Of a stretch of DNA of 64,000 nucleotides, positions 49,866 through 60,330 are shown in pieces. A program made the translations under genes and the position numbers. The notes below the pieces were generated by a model. That model searched no databases. It was not told the origin of the DNA and saw nothing but the letters and a program-made list of their open reading frames with translations. The stretch is from Chiridota heheva (taxonomy: Eukaryota; Echinodermata; Holothuroidea; Apodida; Chiridotidae). Location of the stretch: the NCBI GenBank assembly GCA_020152595.1, contig JAIGNY010000168.1, positions 80,001 to 144,000 of the forward strand. The letters are read 5' to 3'. The first letter of the stretch is position 1, and each line of letters begins with the position of its first letter.

Positions 49866-50790
49866 ACTTATGAGGTAGACCTTACCTGCAAGACTCCTTG
49901 GTAGGCAATGCATCAGCATGGCGGACGATTCCTGCATGACTCCTTGGTAAATAATACCTGCATAACTACCTGGTAAATAATGCCTGCATGACTTCCTGAC
50001 AGACGATGCTTGCTTGACTCCTTGATAGACAATACCTGCATGCTTTCGTGGGCGAATGATGCCTGCATGCCTTTGTGGTATACGATGCCTGCATGACTTC
50101 TGGTAAACGATTCCTGCATGACTCCCTAGTAGCGATGCTTGCATGACTCCCTGGTAGATGCTGCTTGCATGACTTCCAGGTAGGCGATGTCTGCATGAAT
50201 CCCTGGTAGACGATGCCTTCATGACTCCCTGGAAGACGCTGCTTGCATGACTCCCTGGTAGACGATACCTGCATGACTCCTTTGTAGACGACACCTGCAT
50301 GACTCCTTTTAGATGGTGCCAGCATGCTTTCCTGGTAGACGCTACTTGCATGACTTCCTGGTAGACCTTACCTGCAAGACTCCTGGTAGGCGATGCCTGC
50401 ATAAATCCCTGGTAGACAATGCCTGCATGAATCCCTGGTAGACAATGCTTGCATAACTCCCTGGTAAGCAATGTCTACATGACTTCCTGACAGATGATGC
50501 TTGCTTTACTTCCTGGTAGACAATGTTTGCATGATACCTGAGATGATGCAAGCATGCCTTCCTGGTAGACGATGCCTGCATGAGTCCCAAACAGAAAATG
50601 CCTGTATGACTCATAAGACGATGTCAGCATGCTTTTCTGGTCGAAAATGCCTGCATGACCCCGAGATAGGAAATGCCTGCATGACACTCTGAGGTAAGGA
50701 TGTCCAGCTGCCTGCCTTCCTGCAAAATGAAGGATGCATGCCCCTCTGGTAAACAATGTGTGCATGATTCCCTGGCAGACTATGCCTGCA
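49866..50790. repeat. 26-bp minisatellite, about 35 degenerate copies
   Basis: The unit is close to GCCTGCATGACTCCCTGGTA plus GACGAT. Because 26 is not a multiple of three, the reading frame shifts each unit and repeats every 78 bp. The minus strand stays largely free of stops, so a 26-residue protein-level repeat (phrases GVMQASSTR, ESCRHRLPG, SHAGIVYQ) runs for up to 214 codons at 49827-50471. There is no start context, domain or conserved pattern beyond the DNA repeat. Confidence 0.93.
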
Positions 50791-51475
50791 TGGTATTGTA
50801 TGTATGGTTTGTAATGTTATGTAAAATAAACATTTTAACATCACCATCATTTTTTCAGGTTTTTTGTCCTTTATGTTACTGGATAGTATTTCTAACCTAT
50901 ACCTTCCGAAGTTATATTAATACGGTTAATATTGTCGTAACAAGGCTGTAATCACCTTCGAAAAACAATTTCACCAAACATATATTCATAAATCTGAGTG
51001 GGTGGAATGCGCATACAAGCTGACAAGAAAAGAAGTGACTTTTCAGTGTGTTGGGAATTGACTGTATACCTTAAATCAGTGAAGGTTATATGCATTTGCA
51101 GGACATCATAAATATGTTATGATTCGTTTCTATTCAAGACAATAATGATTCTTTAAACTTACTTTCATTCTAGGACTTTCTATCGAGGAAAGAGTTTTTT
51201 TTTTTCCTTTTTTTTTCTGTCATACCAGACACACATATTTTCATTGCTATTAATGTCAGGAATGTATTGTTATGCAAATTCTTTGAGGTGAGTCTCCATT
51301 ATAAAAAAAAAAAAAAAATCTCGTATGTGAAACACATAATTAGTTGTAACATAATGTAACGACGAACTAAGAAGGGTTAATCATCCCACAAAAAGCCCAT
51401 CACCACAAAAGAAAAAAAAAGGAGCTAAAAGCTAAAATGTCACATATTAATCCGTGGTCAACTTCAAACCGTTCG
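50791..51475. other. AT-rich DNA, nothing recognised
   Basis: It includes poly(T) at 51190-51215 and poly(A) at 51303-51319. Confidence 0.4.
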
Positions 51476-51714
51476 CAGTAAACACAATGTTTTCAAAACA
51501 TCAAAAATGTTTTTATAATATCATTTTGTGGTGTCAGAAAAATGTTTTTATTGTTATTTTCAAAAACAATTGTATCAGAACATGAAAATGGTATAATAAA
51601 AACATTTTTTGCATAATTAGTCTTTTCAATGTTATAATAATGTTTTTATGGCCCCACATCTTTATATTATCAAAACATACCACAAAATGTTTTACAAACG
51701 TGTTGTGTTTTCTG
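51476..51714. mobile_element. AT-rich fold-back MITE candidate (239 bp)
   Basis: It starts CAGTAAACACAATGTTTTC and ends GTGTTGTGTTTTCTG, so its termini are imperfect inverted repeats (CAG-AAACACAA). Inner ATGTTTTTAT and AAAACAT phrases also pair. No target duplication found. Confidence 0.45.
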
Positions 51715-51835
51715 GGTTACCATGTGTCACATGAGGATTAGCTGAAACTTCCAAGAAATAAGAGGAAGTCAAAGCATTACTACACAATAAGAATTTAAAA
51801 AGTTTCTTATCGCCACATACTCTTCTAAACTCAAG
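51715..51835. other. Short unassigned stretch
   Basis: Sequence possibly still within the LINE 3' region (minus-strand phrases similar to LEFRRVCGD near 51800). Confidence 0.3.
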
Positions 51836-52330
51836 TGTGGTCAAACCAAGAATTTTCAAACTAGTTTAAAAAGAAAAATTCCTTCGGGAATAAGTCTAGT
51901 GGCTTGTCGCTGAACCTGCTCGAAACTTAATTATCCTTCTCATAAAAGGGACTTCAAGCATGAATAGCATACTCAAGTGAGGCCTGACCAACTGCCTATT
52001 CAAATTAAGAACCTCTTTACAAAGAAAACAAACATTTCTTCTTATCAAACCAAGCGTCCTATTTGCAACTTGCATTTGCTGAATCCCTCTTTAGAGGCTT
52101 TAGATTTGCTTGTAATGACAACAGCAAAATCCCTTTCTTCAACCACACAACCAAGATTTGCTGAATCACTCTTTATAAAGGCTTCAGATTTCCTAGTAAT
52201 GACAACAGCGAAATCCCTTTCTTCAACAACACAACCAAGATTTTAACGATTTATACAGTAATCAAAGCGCAAATTGCTCTGACCAAAATAAATAAGTCGG
52301 CACTTATCTATCAACATTGAATAATATCTG
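51836..52330 (-). pseudogene. C-terminal fragment of a LINE reverse transcriptase, dead
   Basis: Read right to left: DKCRLIYFGQSNLRFDYC (about 52310-52250), then NLGCVVEERDFAVVIT twice (52229-52182 and 52160-52098), then, one frame over, LIRRNVCFLCKEV and LVRPHLS (52045-51965) and a run ending near 51850. This matches the region after the catalytic palm in Jockey/CR1-type LINEs, where intact copies read roughly DKC..MHFG, LGV..., LVRPHLEYA. Stops and a frameshift near 52050 inactivate it. The catalytic domain is absent. Confidence 0.75.
52080..52247 (-). repeat. 84-bp in-frame tandem duplication within the LINE fragment
   Basis: AAATCCCTTTCTTCAACMACACAACCAAGATT recurs 84 bases apart, duplicating 28 codons including NLGCVVEERDFAVVIT. 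The copies differ by several bases, so it is not very recent. Confidence 0.85.
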
Positions 52331-52762
52331 CCACGTTTGGGACCATAAAACTAACTCAGCAAGTGTTGAGACAGGCTTGGTTATCTTTCTTTAGACAGTG
52401 CCCATGCGAGTACCCACATATGCTAGACGAGGTGGCGACAGAAATAAAACTGATCCTTAAAAAAAAGTATCGTAAGTTATATGGCGGAGAGGTCATTAGG
52501 AAAAGATTTTATCGTTATAGATATAATTTTACGCGTGAAAATTAATTTTCTATTCTCACGTCTAAATAAAACAGTCAATCAGCGACCCGTTTTAGACGTA
52601 TGCAATGGAAAGTTACGACGTAAGAAATGATTGTTACGACGTCAGAATTGATTTTTCTTAGACGTAAAATTAGGAGACGTTATGACCCGCATGGCCAATC
52701 ATACTCAGCGCGTACGCGTATAGGCCCAGTGAAGGCGTGCGCCTAGTGTTATAATACGCGGT
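52331..52762. other. Unassigned DNA
   Basis: A 60-codon frame at 52363-52545 has no recognised family. No repeat found. Confidence 0.35.
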
Positions 52763-52775
52763 AGTATTAATAATG

Positions 52776-52872
<97 letters not shown>

Positions 52873-52973
52873 TGATAATAATAATAATAATGATAATAAT
52901 AATAATAATAATAATAATATTAATAGTAATACTACTACTAATAATAATGATAATAATAATCATAATAATAATG

Positions 52974-53051
<78 letters not shown>

Positions 53052-53092
53052 GTAATAATAATAATAATAATAATAACAATAATATAATAAGC
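52763..53092. repeat. (AAT)n microsatellite, about 330 bp
   Basis: Imperfect AAT/ATT trinucleotide run with GAT and ACT interruptions. Long poly-Ile frames on both strands come from it and are not genes. Confidence 0.98.
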
Positions 53093-53849
53093 GGGCGTCA
53101 TATCAATGCCAATAACACAGGCATGATGCTGACCTGTGGTGTGAGCATACTAATGGGCGTTGACCTTCTACAACAACATTGAGTCACTGATTGTACTTGT
53201 AATTCAAGGTTATTATTGGGCACAGTAGGCCTATGGTATTCAATTGGAAGCATCAATTATTATCATAATTAACAGTCAATGGGAGAAAACCTTATTTGTG
53301 TGAATTTTCAAAAAATACTGGGCAGAATGAATTTTCTCTCAAATATGTTTGGCACCATTATTTAAAAGCTTACACAAAAAAAAAATATATAAAAATAACT
53401 TTTGTTCCCATAAAAATGGGTACAAATTGACCCCAAAACAGAAGGGGTAACTGCACAATTTAGGGCTTCAAAATTCATGATTCTAATGTATTTTCAGATG
53501 TTTTCATATGCAATGTGGACCTAACAAAAAAAAAAAAAAAAAAATTTTTGTAAGTTATTTACACTTTTAACTAATTGGTAAATTAATTACAAACTAAAAA
53601 TCAGGAAAAGCCAAGGATTTCCCATTGACATTAATGATAAATGAGCAAAATAGTCTAACTAGTCAAAATAGTCTATAGTTAGAATTATTATTTTTTAATT
53701 CCAAACGCAGGCAGATATTATTAAGCTAATTTTGGCATCAATTATGTATTAGATAATAGCTTCCAACATAATTTTATATGGTAATTTTCGCTGGGCTGGC
53801 TCGAAGTATTTCATACAAAATATCACTAGCTCCGTGACCTTTAAACTTT
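53093..53849. other. AT-rich DNA, nothing recognised
   Basis: Poly(A) at 53526-53544. No gene. Confidence 0.4.
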
Positions 53850-54370
53850 TAACCCCAGAGTTTACGGGACACACGTTGATGTAACACAGTATCATGATAA
53901 GAACATCGACATTTAAAGTGGCACAAAAAATGTACAATTTAGTACATAATTACCCCCTAAAAACACATATTTGACCTCTGAACTCTGACCCTAAACACTG
54001 AAACAATTTCTGAATTTTTTCACATTTATTGCACCCTACTGTATGTCACCATTCATGCTTACCGCATAGTCTACGGGACACAAATTCATGTACCAAGGTA
54101 TCATAAGGTTGGTATAGGTCTTGTACTTTTTTAGTTTAAAATGGCGCAAAAATTTGCATAAAAAGCACTTATTTGACCAATGACCTTTTGACCAATTATT
54201 TGTTGTTAGAATGTTAAACCCTACCCACCTATGCAATTTGTACAGATTGCAAGTAATTCTTTCAAAAGATACAGCCATCATCAAAAACTTGTCTGATTTG
54301 ACCTGTGACCTTTAATTTTTGTAACCCAAAACCGTGGAGACAAACGTTCCCGGCCAGGAGTACCCGTCCA
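53850..54370. repeat. Degenerate long-period repeat
   Basis: Three loosely similar segments, each with TGACCT..GAC.. followed by an A/C-rich run and (C)GTGGAGACAAACG / TTTACGGGACACACG / TCTACGGGACACAAA, at about 53865, 54074 and 54335. The unequal spacing (about 209 and 260 bp) shows an old, decayed array. Confidence 0.45.
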
Positions 54371-54442
54371 CCAAATTTAATTCATGTGTGTTTTACAGTT
54401 TTTGAGTTATAATAAGTGTTACAAAATTAATTGTTGCATACG

Positions 54443-54492
54443 CACACACACACACTCACACACCCTTACACACGCGCGCACACACACATTCT
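54443..54492. repeat. (CA)n microsatellite
   Basis: CACACACACACTCACACACC and further CA-rich sequence with GCGC interruptions. Confidence 0.9.
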
Positions 54493-55059
54493 TTTTCAAA
54501 CGGATTTACGCCAATGGTCCTTTGGTGATATAATAATCAGAAAATACAGTATTTCTCAGCCAATCCTTATGAGAATAAAACGGGGATTCTTTTGCTCGGA
54601 TATCGGAGGAATCCCTCCCCTCTCCTTGGCTATGGTCATGCCCTGTCAGTACCTGCTTCTACGTGATCAAAAAGATTGTATGAAATAGGTTGTAGAGTAA
54701 TGAGAAGTCCCGTCACCTCATTCACATTCACGTCAAAACATTTTCCTCTGTTTCTGTATGAATTTACGAACTTACTTAACTATCAACTTACGAAAAGAAA
54801 CGCACATAGAAAATGTTATACGAAATGCACTTTATTGATATATGATTCCTTGATATTATTACATTTAGAAGATAATATTATACATTGATTTTGATGAAAA
54901 TAAAGAGGCTTTTACATTGTAATGGTCGTATTTGATAATGAATGAACCGATGGATTATTCACCGGTGCTTGCAATGGTTGTAGCCAGCGTGGGTGTGGGT
55001 GGGTGCGAAGGAGGGAGGGAGGAGGGGTAGATGGTCGCCATTGAGCCCCCACACCTATA
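54493..55059. other. Unassigned DNA
   Basis: No gene recognised. A G-rich patch (GGGAGGGAGGAGGGG) lies near 55010, just before the AT-rich element. Confidence 0.4.
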
Positions 55060-55758
55060 GGCGGCCGTTTGAGCAAAAATAAAAAAGACAGAAAAATGAA
55101 TTAAAAATATAAAAAAAAAGAAACCAATAAAAAAGAAAAGTATCTAATAGAATAAAATAAAAACTTTGAAAACAAAATAAATAAAAGAATTCAATACAAA
55201 GTAAATTAAAAGAAAAAATAAATAAGCAGAAACATATAAATTAAAAATGAATTAAATAAAAAGAAAGCAATTTACAAATTAAAAAGTATTCTAATTAAGG
55301 AAAATATAGATTAAATATGAAATAAATAAAAAGAAAAAATGAAAAAGAAAATAATTAATACAAAATATATCAAATGGAATTTTAGAGAAGAATGAAGAGA
55401 AAGCAACACAAATAATAAATAGAAAAGAAACACAAGTACAACTAAAAATCGATAAGATCTTATAACCCAATATTCCACTACAATAACAAAGATTATAAAA
55501 AGTACTATACAAACAGATAATATATCTCCAAATAGATTTTTTTCTCTCTAAATATATAAATATTACTATATTTATAAAACAGTGATATATCTTTAAACAG
55601 AAATATAAGTGCAGACAGCCTTTTATTTGTTTATAAATAGAAACAAACATGTATAAGTACAACAAAATATATAAGAATAAAAAAACAAAATATGAAGAGA
55701 AAAAAAAACGAATATGTAAAAAGAGAAATATACGCAGCACTTTGCGCACCACAATGCA
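55060..55758 (+). mobile_element. AT-rich dispersed element, copy 2
   Basis: It starts GGCGGCCGTTTGAGCAAAAA and ends CGCAGCACTTTGCGCACC followed by ACAATGCA. Both ends match copy 3 (57422-58271, inverted). The inner sequence has the same AAACCAATAAAAAAG and ATATCTTTAAACAGAAAT phrases. Confidence 0.82.
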
Positions 55759-56261
55759 CTTCCCCAGGATTTGCGCCCAGGCGTGGTGAGTATGGGCCTA
55801 CAAGCTGACACTAGCGCTCGAATGCCTTATGTGTGTGCAGTAAATGCTATGCTCAGCCAACTTAAACCCTTAAAGTTAAATACCCAGAGGTTCAAAACGC
55901 GAGAAAAAAAAATATCGGAATTTTGTTTTCAAAATTAATTTTCACAACTTTCCTTTCCTACCACTACTGCACTACAAGTTTAGTTTCTATGAATGTTAAG
56001 ACAATACAATTTTCAATGAAAAAGCCAAATTAAAGAAATTATTGACACAAATTTTCATATTTTAGGCCAAATTAGGCCAGTTTTATTGAGCTTGAATTTT
56101 TCTTGTGAATATTTTAAAATGAGGATTTTTTTACATATTTGGATTGTTTGTGAGATTTCCTTTCCATTGCTGCCAGTCTAATTTTTTTCTCAAAGCAAAA
56201 GATGCAAAAACAATGAAAATAAACAAAAAAATAATCACCGCTGTAATTACTAGCGGAAAAG
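55759..56261. other. Unassigned AT-rich DNA
   Basis: Nothing recognised. Confidence 0.4.
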
Positions 56262-56330
56262 GGAAAGCCACGTGCTCCACTGCGGGGATCGAACTTGGGC
56301 CATCGCGTGTTGTACGCTGAGATTTGCCAG
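56262..56330 (-). mobile_element. tRNA-like SINE head fragment
   Basis: On the minus strand CAAGTTCGATCCCCGC is a good B box (consensus GGTTCGANNCC), preceded by GTACAACACGCGATGGCC and followed by AGTGG. The A-box half is not clear. It directly adjoins the dispersed 162-bp repeat on the same strand and may be part of it. Confidence 0.45.
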
Positions 56331-56492
56331 AGAGTTGAACACACAATTACAATGACGGGGTCGTCGCCTGCGTATTCGGTTATGATAGTACAAATGCTAT
56401 CACGAAACGCTTAATACGACCCGGACGAGAACACAGGTACGACGTACGGACAGACATAACATCGACAACCAAGTCAATGTCCACGGCCTTTG
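56331..56492. repeat. Dispersed 162-bp repeat, copy 2
   Basis: Matches 28181-28342 with three substitutions seen. It continues into GATAACCAGTTGTGG, a phrase also at 44707-44721. Confidence 0.85.
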
Positions 56493-57421
56493 ATAACCAG
56501 TTGTGGTGCACTGGCGTAGATTTGCCACTAGACCAAAGTATTTAAGTAGTAATTCACATGCTTGAAAATAACTTAAATTAAATGTTATTAGAGAGGGGGT
56601 ACTTGCTCTTTCTGATATCAATTGAAAGTACATGGCTTGACCTTTCTTACGATACATTTGCGTACGGTATTGCGATCAGAACTTACAGTTTTTCAACATT
56701 TTGGTCTCAAAAAGGCTACAAACCATCAAATTTGGCACAATTTTTGCCAAAAAAGATATTGATGGTAGAGGCAGTCAAAATTCGACCGGAATTGGATACT
56801 TTAATGTCTTTGACACTTGTTCACGGCTTTTTAAGCAAAAGCTAGATCTAGAAGTACAGCAAGGAAGCTTTTGAAAAAAACAGTTTTTATATTGAATTTT
56901 GTGCATTTTTTTAATTATCTCTTTTTCATTCCAATTTTTTGCAAAATTCCTCAACACAACCCCCATCAAAAAGTTATATTTTCTAAAAGAACTATTCAAT
57001 CTTCTTTGAATGACACCAAGATCACTGCTGTGGGCTTATTTGACAAAAAGTATGTCCCTATTGAGCGTGACACGCTTGGTCTGGGTATTTAAGAACCTCA
57101 TGTGGAAAAAAAAGGATACCGAAACAAATTCCAACCCGATATTTGTAGAGGCTGTAGGCCTAATTAGAAGGGCAACATAACTTTTGTCGGAAGCAATAGA
57201 AGGGAGTGCCCCGGCTAACAGTACCAGTACCCTTCGATACTGTGGCTCAGACAGCTGTACCTACCGTAACTACTGCCTGACTGCCTGCAGGCGCGGCCTG
57301 ATGTAAGTGTTCGAGCCGTACGTTAACGAAATCGATATGCATATATATGATATCTGTGGTGCGCAGTGAAACTGTATAATCAGTAACATATTGCAAGTGT
57401 GCGCAACACATGTTACATTGC
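56493..57421. other. Unassigned DNA
   Basis: An 87-codon plus frame at 56582-56845 has no recognisable family. No splice or promoter evidence. Confidence 0.35.
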
Positions 57422-58271
57422 ATTGTGGTGCGCAAAGTGCTGCGCAAATGGTGCGCAAAGTGCTGCGCTTTTTTTTGTACGTATATATTTTTTTGTACGT
57501 ATATTTTGTTTGTATTTAAAATTCTGTTTGTATATATAAAAGGCTGAGAATATACTTACATTTCTGTTTAAAGATAAATTGATTTAAAGTTACATTGATT
57601 TAAAGATATATTGATTTAAAGATACAGATTTAAAGACAAATTTAAAGATAAAATGCTTATAGAAGCATTTGTATTATTAGATATATTAATGTTTACATAT
57701 AAATTGTTATATTTGGAGATATATTTTCTGTTTGTATATTTCTTGGATTTTGTTTTGTTTTATTTCATATCTAATTTGTCGTTTTCTTATTACTATATAC
57801 TTAAATTACACATTTGTTTCTTTTTATTTGCGTCATTTTTAGTTTATATTTTTTTATTATCTTTCGTATTTTTTTATTTTATTTATTGCATATTCAATTT
57901 TAATTTTTGTATAACATCCTTTTTTTAATTGGTTTCTTTTCAATCATTTCTTTTCATTTATGTTTTTATTAATAATTTTTCTTAAATTCTTTTGTATTGA
58001 ATTTTTTCATTTATTTCATATTCAATTTATATTTTTCTTCTAACATTCGTTTTTTCTTTATAGGTTTCTTTTTCAATCATTTCACTTTTAATTTATGTTT
58101 CTTATTAATATTTTTCTTATTTTTTTTGTATTGAATTCTTTTCATTTATTACATATTCAATTTATATTTTTCTCATAACATACTTTTTTTATTGGTTTCT
58201 TTTTTGTTTATTTCATTCTTATATTTATGTTTCTTACTCTTCTTTTTTCATTTTTGCCCAAACGGCCGCCC
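57422..58271 (-). mobile_element. AT-rich dispersed element, copy 3 (inverted)
   Basis: Read on the minus strand it begins GGGCGGCCGTTTGGGCAAAA (58271) and ends GCGCAGCACTTTGCGCACC with a local 23-bp duplication (57425-57470). It resembles copy 1 closely over its first hundred bases and copy 2 at its far end. Confidence 0.85.
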
Positions 58272-59639
58272 ATACACACCAACCCCAATTTGGCTCAAAA
58301 AGTTGACGAAAAGAAGGATTAAGCGTTGATAGAAGATTTAATCGAACATTATTGCTTGACATATCTAATCGAGTTTGATATAAAGATGAAGGTGTTTTTT
58401 TGGTTATATCTATTTGCCATGTTTGGTAATGAACGAACAGGTGGATTGAATACCGATCGACGGTTAGAGCCCGTTAGGTGTGTGGGTTCACGTATAGAGG
58501 GGGAAGAGTTGGCGAATTAGACGGGACTCCGATAGATTCAAAAAGTTAATCAAACAGAAGGACTAGTAACTATTTGCTCCGATGTTGTTTTTTTACATGG
58601 AGAATGGTATCTCCCAAATTATGGACATAAAATGACATCTCTTTGCCAGAATACTCTTTCATAATTGTTGATCTCTTGCTGGAAACATGTTATGTCGTAA
58701 TGGAATAAAAAAGGAAGCTTACCAGATTAATACAAGGAAAACTGAAAAAAGTGGGAATATTGAAATATTTTAGCAATTGGTTTAGATCATATTCATTGAT
58801 ATCATATCTAGATCCTTTGGATCATGACCATATTTCGTTATTCTGAGCTACTAGTAAGGGAGGAGTTAACTTCCAACTGTCCAACACCCTATCCAGAAGC
58901 CAGGACTCACCACGTGTATTTCTGATGCGAAAATCTGTCCACCTCAAAATGAAGTTTGTGTGAGACTCGGAGATTCCGCACACAAGCGTTTCGATCTTGG
59001 CGACAAAAACAAACTTGCTACAATACTTTCAGGCACATGTGCATATCATCACTATACCAGATCTAGACCAAGTAGTCTTGCTCGAGCCGCTCGACGCCAA
59101 CGCAACACGTACAATTACAGTACAATTACAATTACTTATGGTACAATTCTTTTACGCCGTATTACTAATCCAGACGTTATGTAGAAGACCACACGGCTTA
59201 GACCAAAGTTTACATTTTACCAACTCGAATGAAGCGTCAAACTCATTTACTCGACGTCAAGCCATCTCGAATTTGGTGCGCAAGTATACGAGAAAAGAAA
59301 TACGGTAACACATGTCCGCTACTGTAATTTGTCTTCTATGTATTACACCTTTATCGAGCTCTTATCCGAGAAGTTAACAGTACCTGCCCAAACTCGAACT
59401 TACTCCTACCCACGTTTGTCTGAAAAATTGTATCCTATCCAAAAAGAAGAGCGAAAAGTAATACGAAGCATGTAGTAGTAATAGCAACAAGGTTTGTCTT
59501 TGACTCGGCAAATGGCGATGGACGGTCACAACCCCGGCTGAGAAAGGAGAAGGGTTGGTCAGTTGGTCGTAAGGCCTCCACCCTAAATCTAAACCTACAA
59601 AACTGTCATCAACAAATTAATATGAGATGACTGCCAAGA
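58272..59639. other. Unassigned DNA
   Basis: Two overlapping plus-strand frames (58960-59184 and 58997-59308, 74 and 103 codons) show no family motif. No repeat recognised. A genuine spliced exon cannot be excluded. Confidence 0.35.
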
Positions 59640-60330
59640 TGTAAATTGTGAATAACAGCCACGAAGCTGAAAACCCTGAAGACCAGGAACGCTGTTTCAT
59701 GGGGACGCTGGAATACGAGATAGGTAAGACTTTAGGGAAATGAGTAATTACAATCGTGCCCAGCTTGGAATCAGTGAAACAAGATGGAGTCAGTGCAACA
59801 AAGACTGCTTACTGGGGTGATGTTGGTGTACCCGGGACCTCGGAATATGAAATGGACAACGCAGCTACTACAAAGGGAGTAGGGCTGATGTTGCACAATT
59901 CAGCACAGAAGGTTTCACTTGGATGGGAAGCTCAAGGATCTAGTATCACCACTGTAACATTTATAGCCAAAAATGAAAGATACAGATTGTTGCTATTCAG
60001 TGTTATACTTTTACAAATGACGGTGATCAATAATCCACAATGTTTTCCACATGATAGGTACCCAGAGCTACCCAGCATGTCCAGAGAAAGACGGCAACAT
60101 TGTGATGGGAGACTTTGTTGCCAGAAAGTGATGGGTAGGCATGAGTTTGGGGATATGAAAAGAATCCGCCCACGAAACTCATGGCGACGTGAGCTATTGG
60201 CGGAAACTCAGAAGACCATACTTGAAATCTGATTGAGTGTATGGACGACAAAGATAGAGAACAATGGGGAGCTTTTATTCAACCTGTTCAAGGTTAATGC
60301 TCATGGAAGGTCAATACAAATAATACATAT
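59640..60330 (+). pseudogene. Endonuclease part of an RTE/CFDP2-like LINE, dead
   Basis: Frame pieces in order: LGISETRWSQCN (about 59765), EYEMDNAATTKGVGLMLHNS (about 59848), KVSLGWEAQGSSITTVTF (about 59910), a piece around the MGDF-type loop (GRRQHC / IVMGDFVARK about 60095), VMGRHEFGDM (about 60127) and ENNGELLFNL (about 60260). This order is that of the N-terminal AP-endonuclease domain of LINEs annotated as craniofacial development protein 2-like. Frameshifts and stops break it, and no reverse transcriptase follows. The family is the same type as the 3' fragment at 13692-14280, although they are separate insertions. Confidence 0.7.

Noticed and set aside
49827..50471. 214-codon minus-strand gene
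   Set aside because: It lies wholly in a 26-bp minisatellite and its protein repeat is explained by frame cycling.
52670..53101. Poly-isoleucine genes on both strands
   Set aside because: Translation of an AAT microsatellite.
55291..55752. 153-codon membrane-like protein
   Set aside because: Phe/Leu/Ile-rich translation of the AT-rich dispersed element, which has copies elsewhere.
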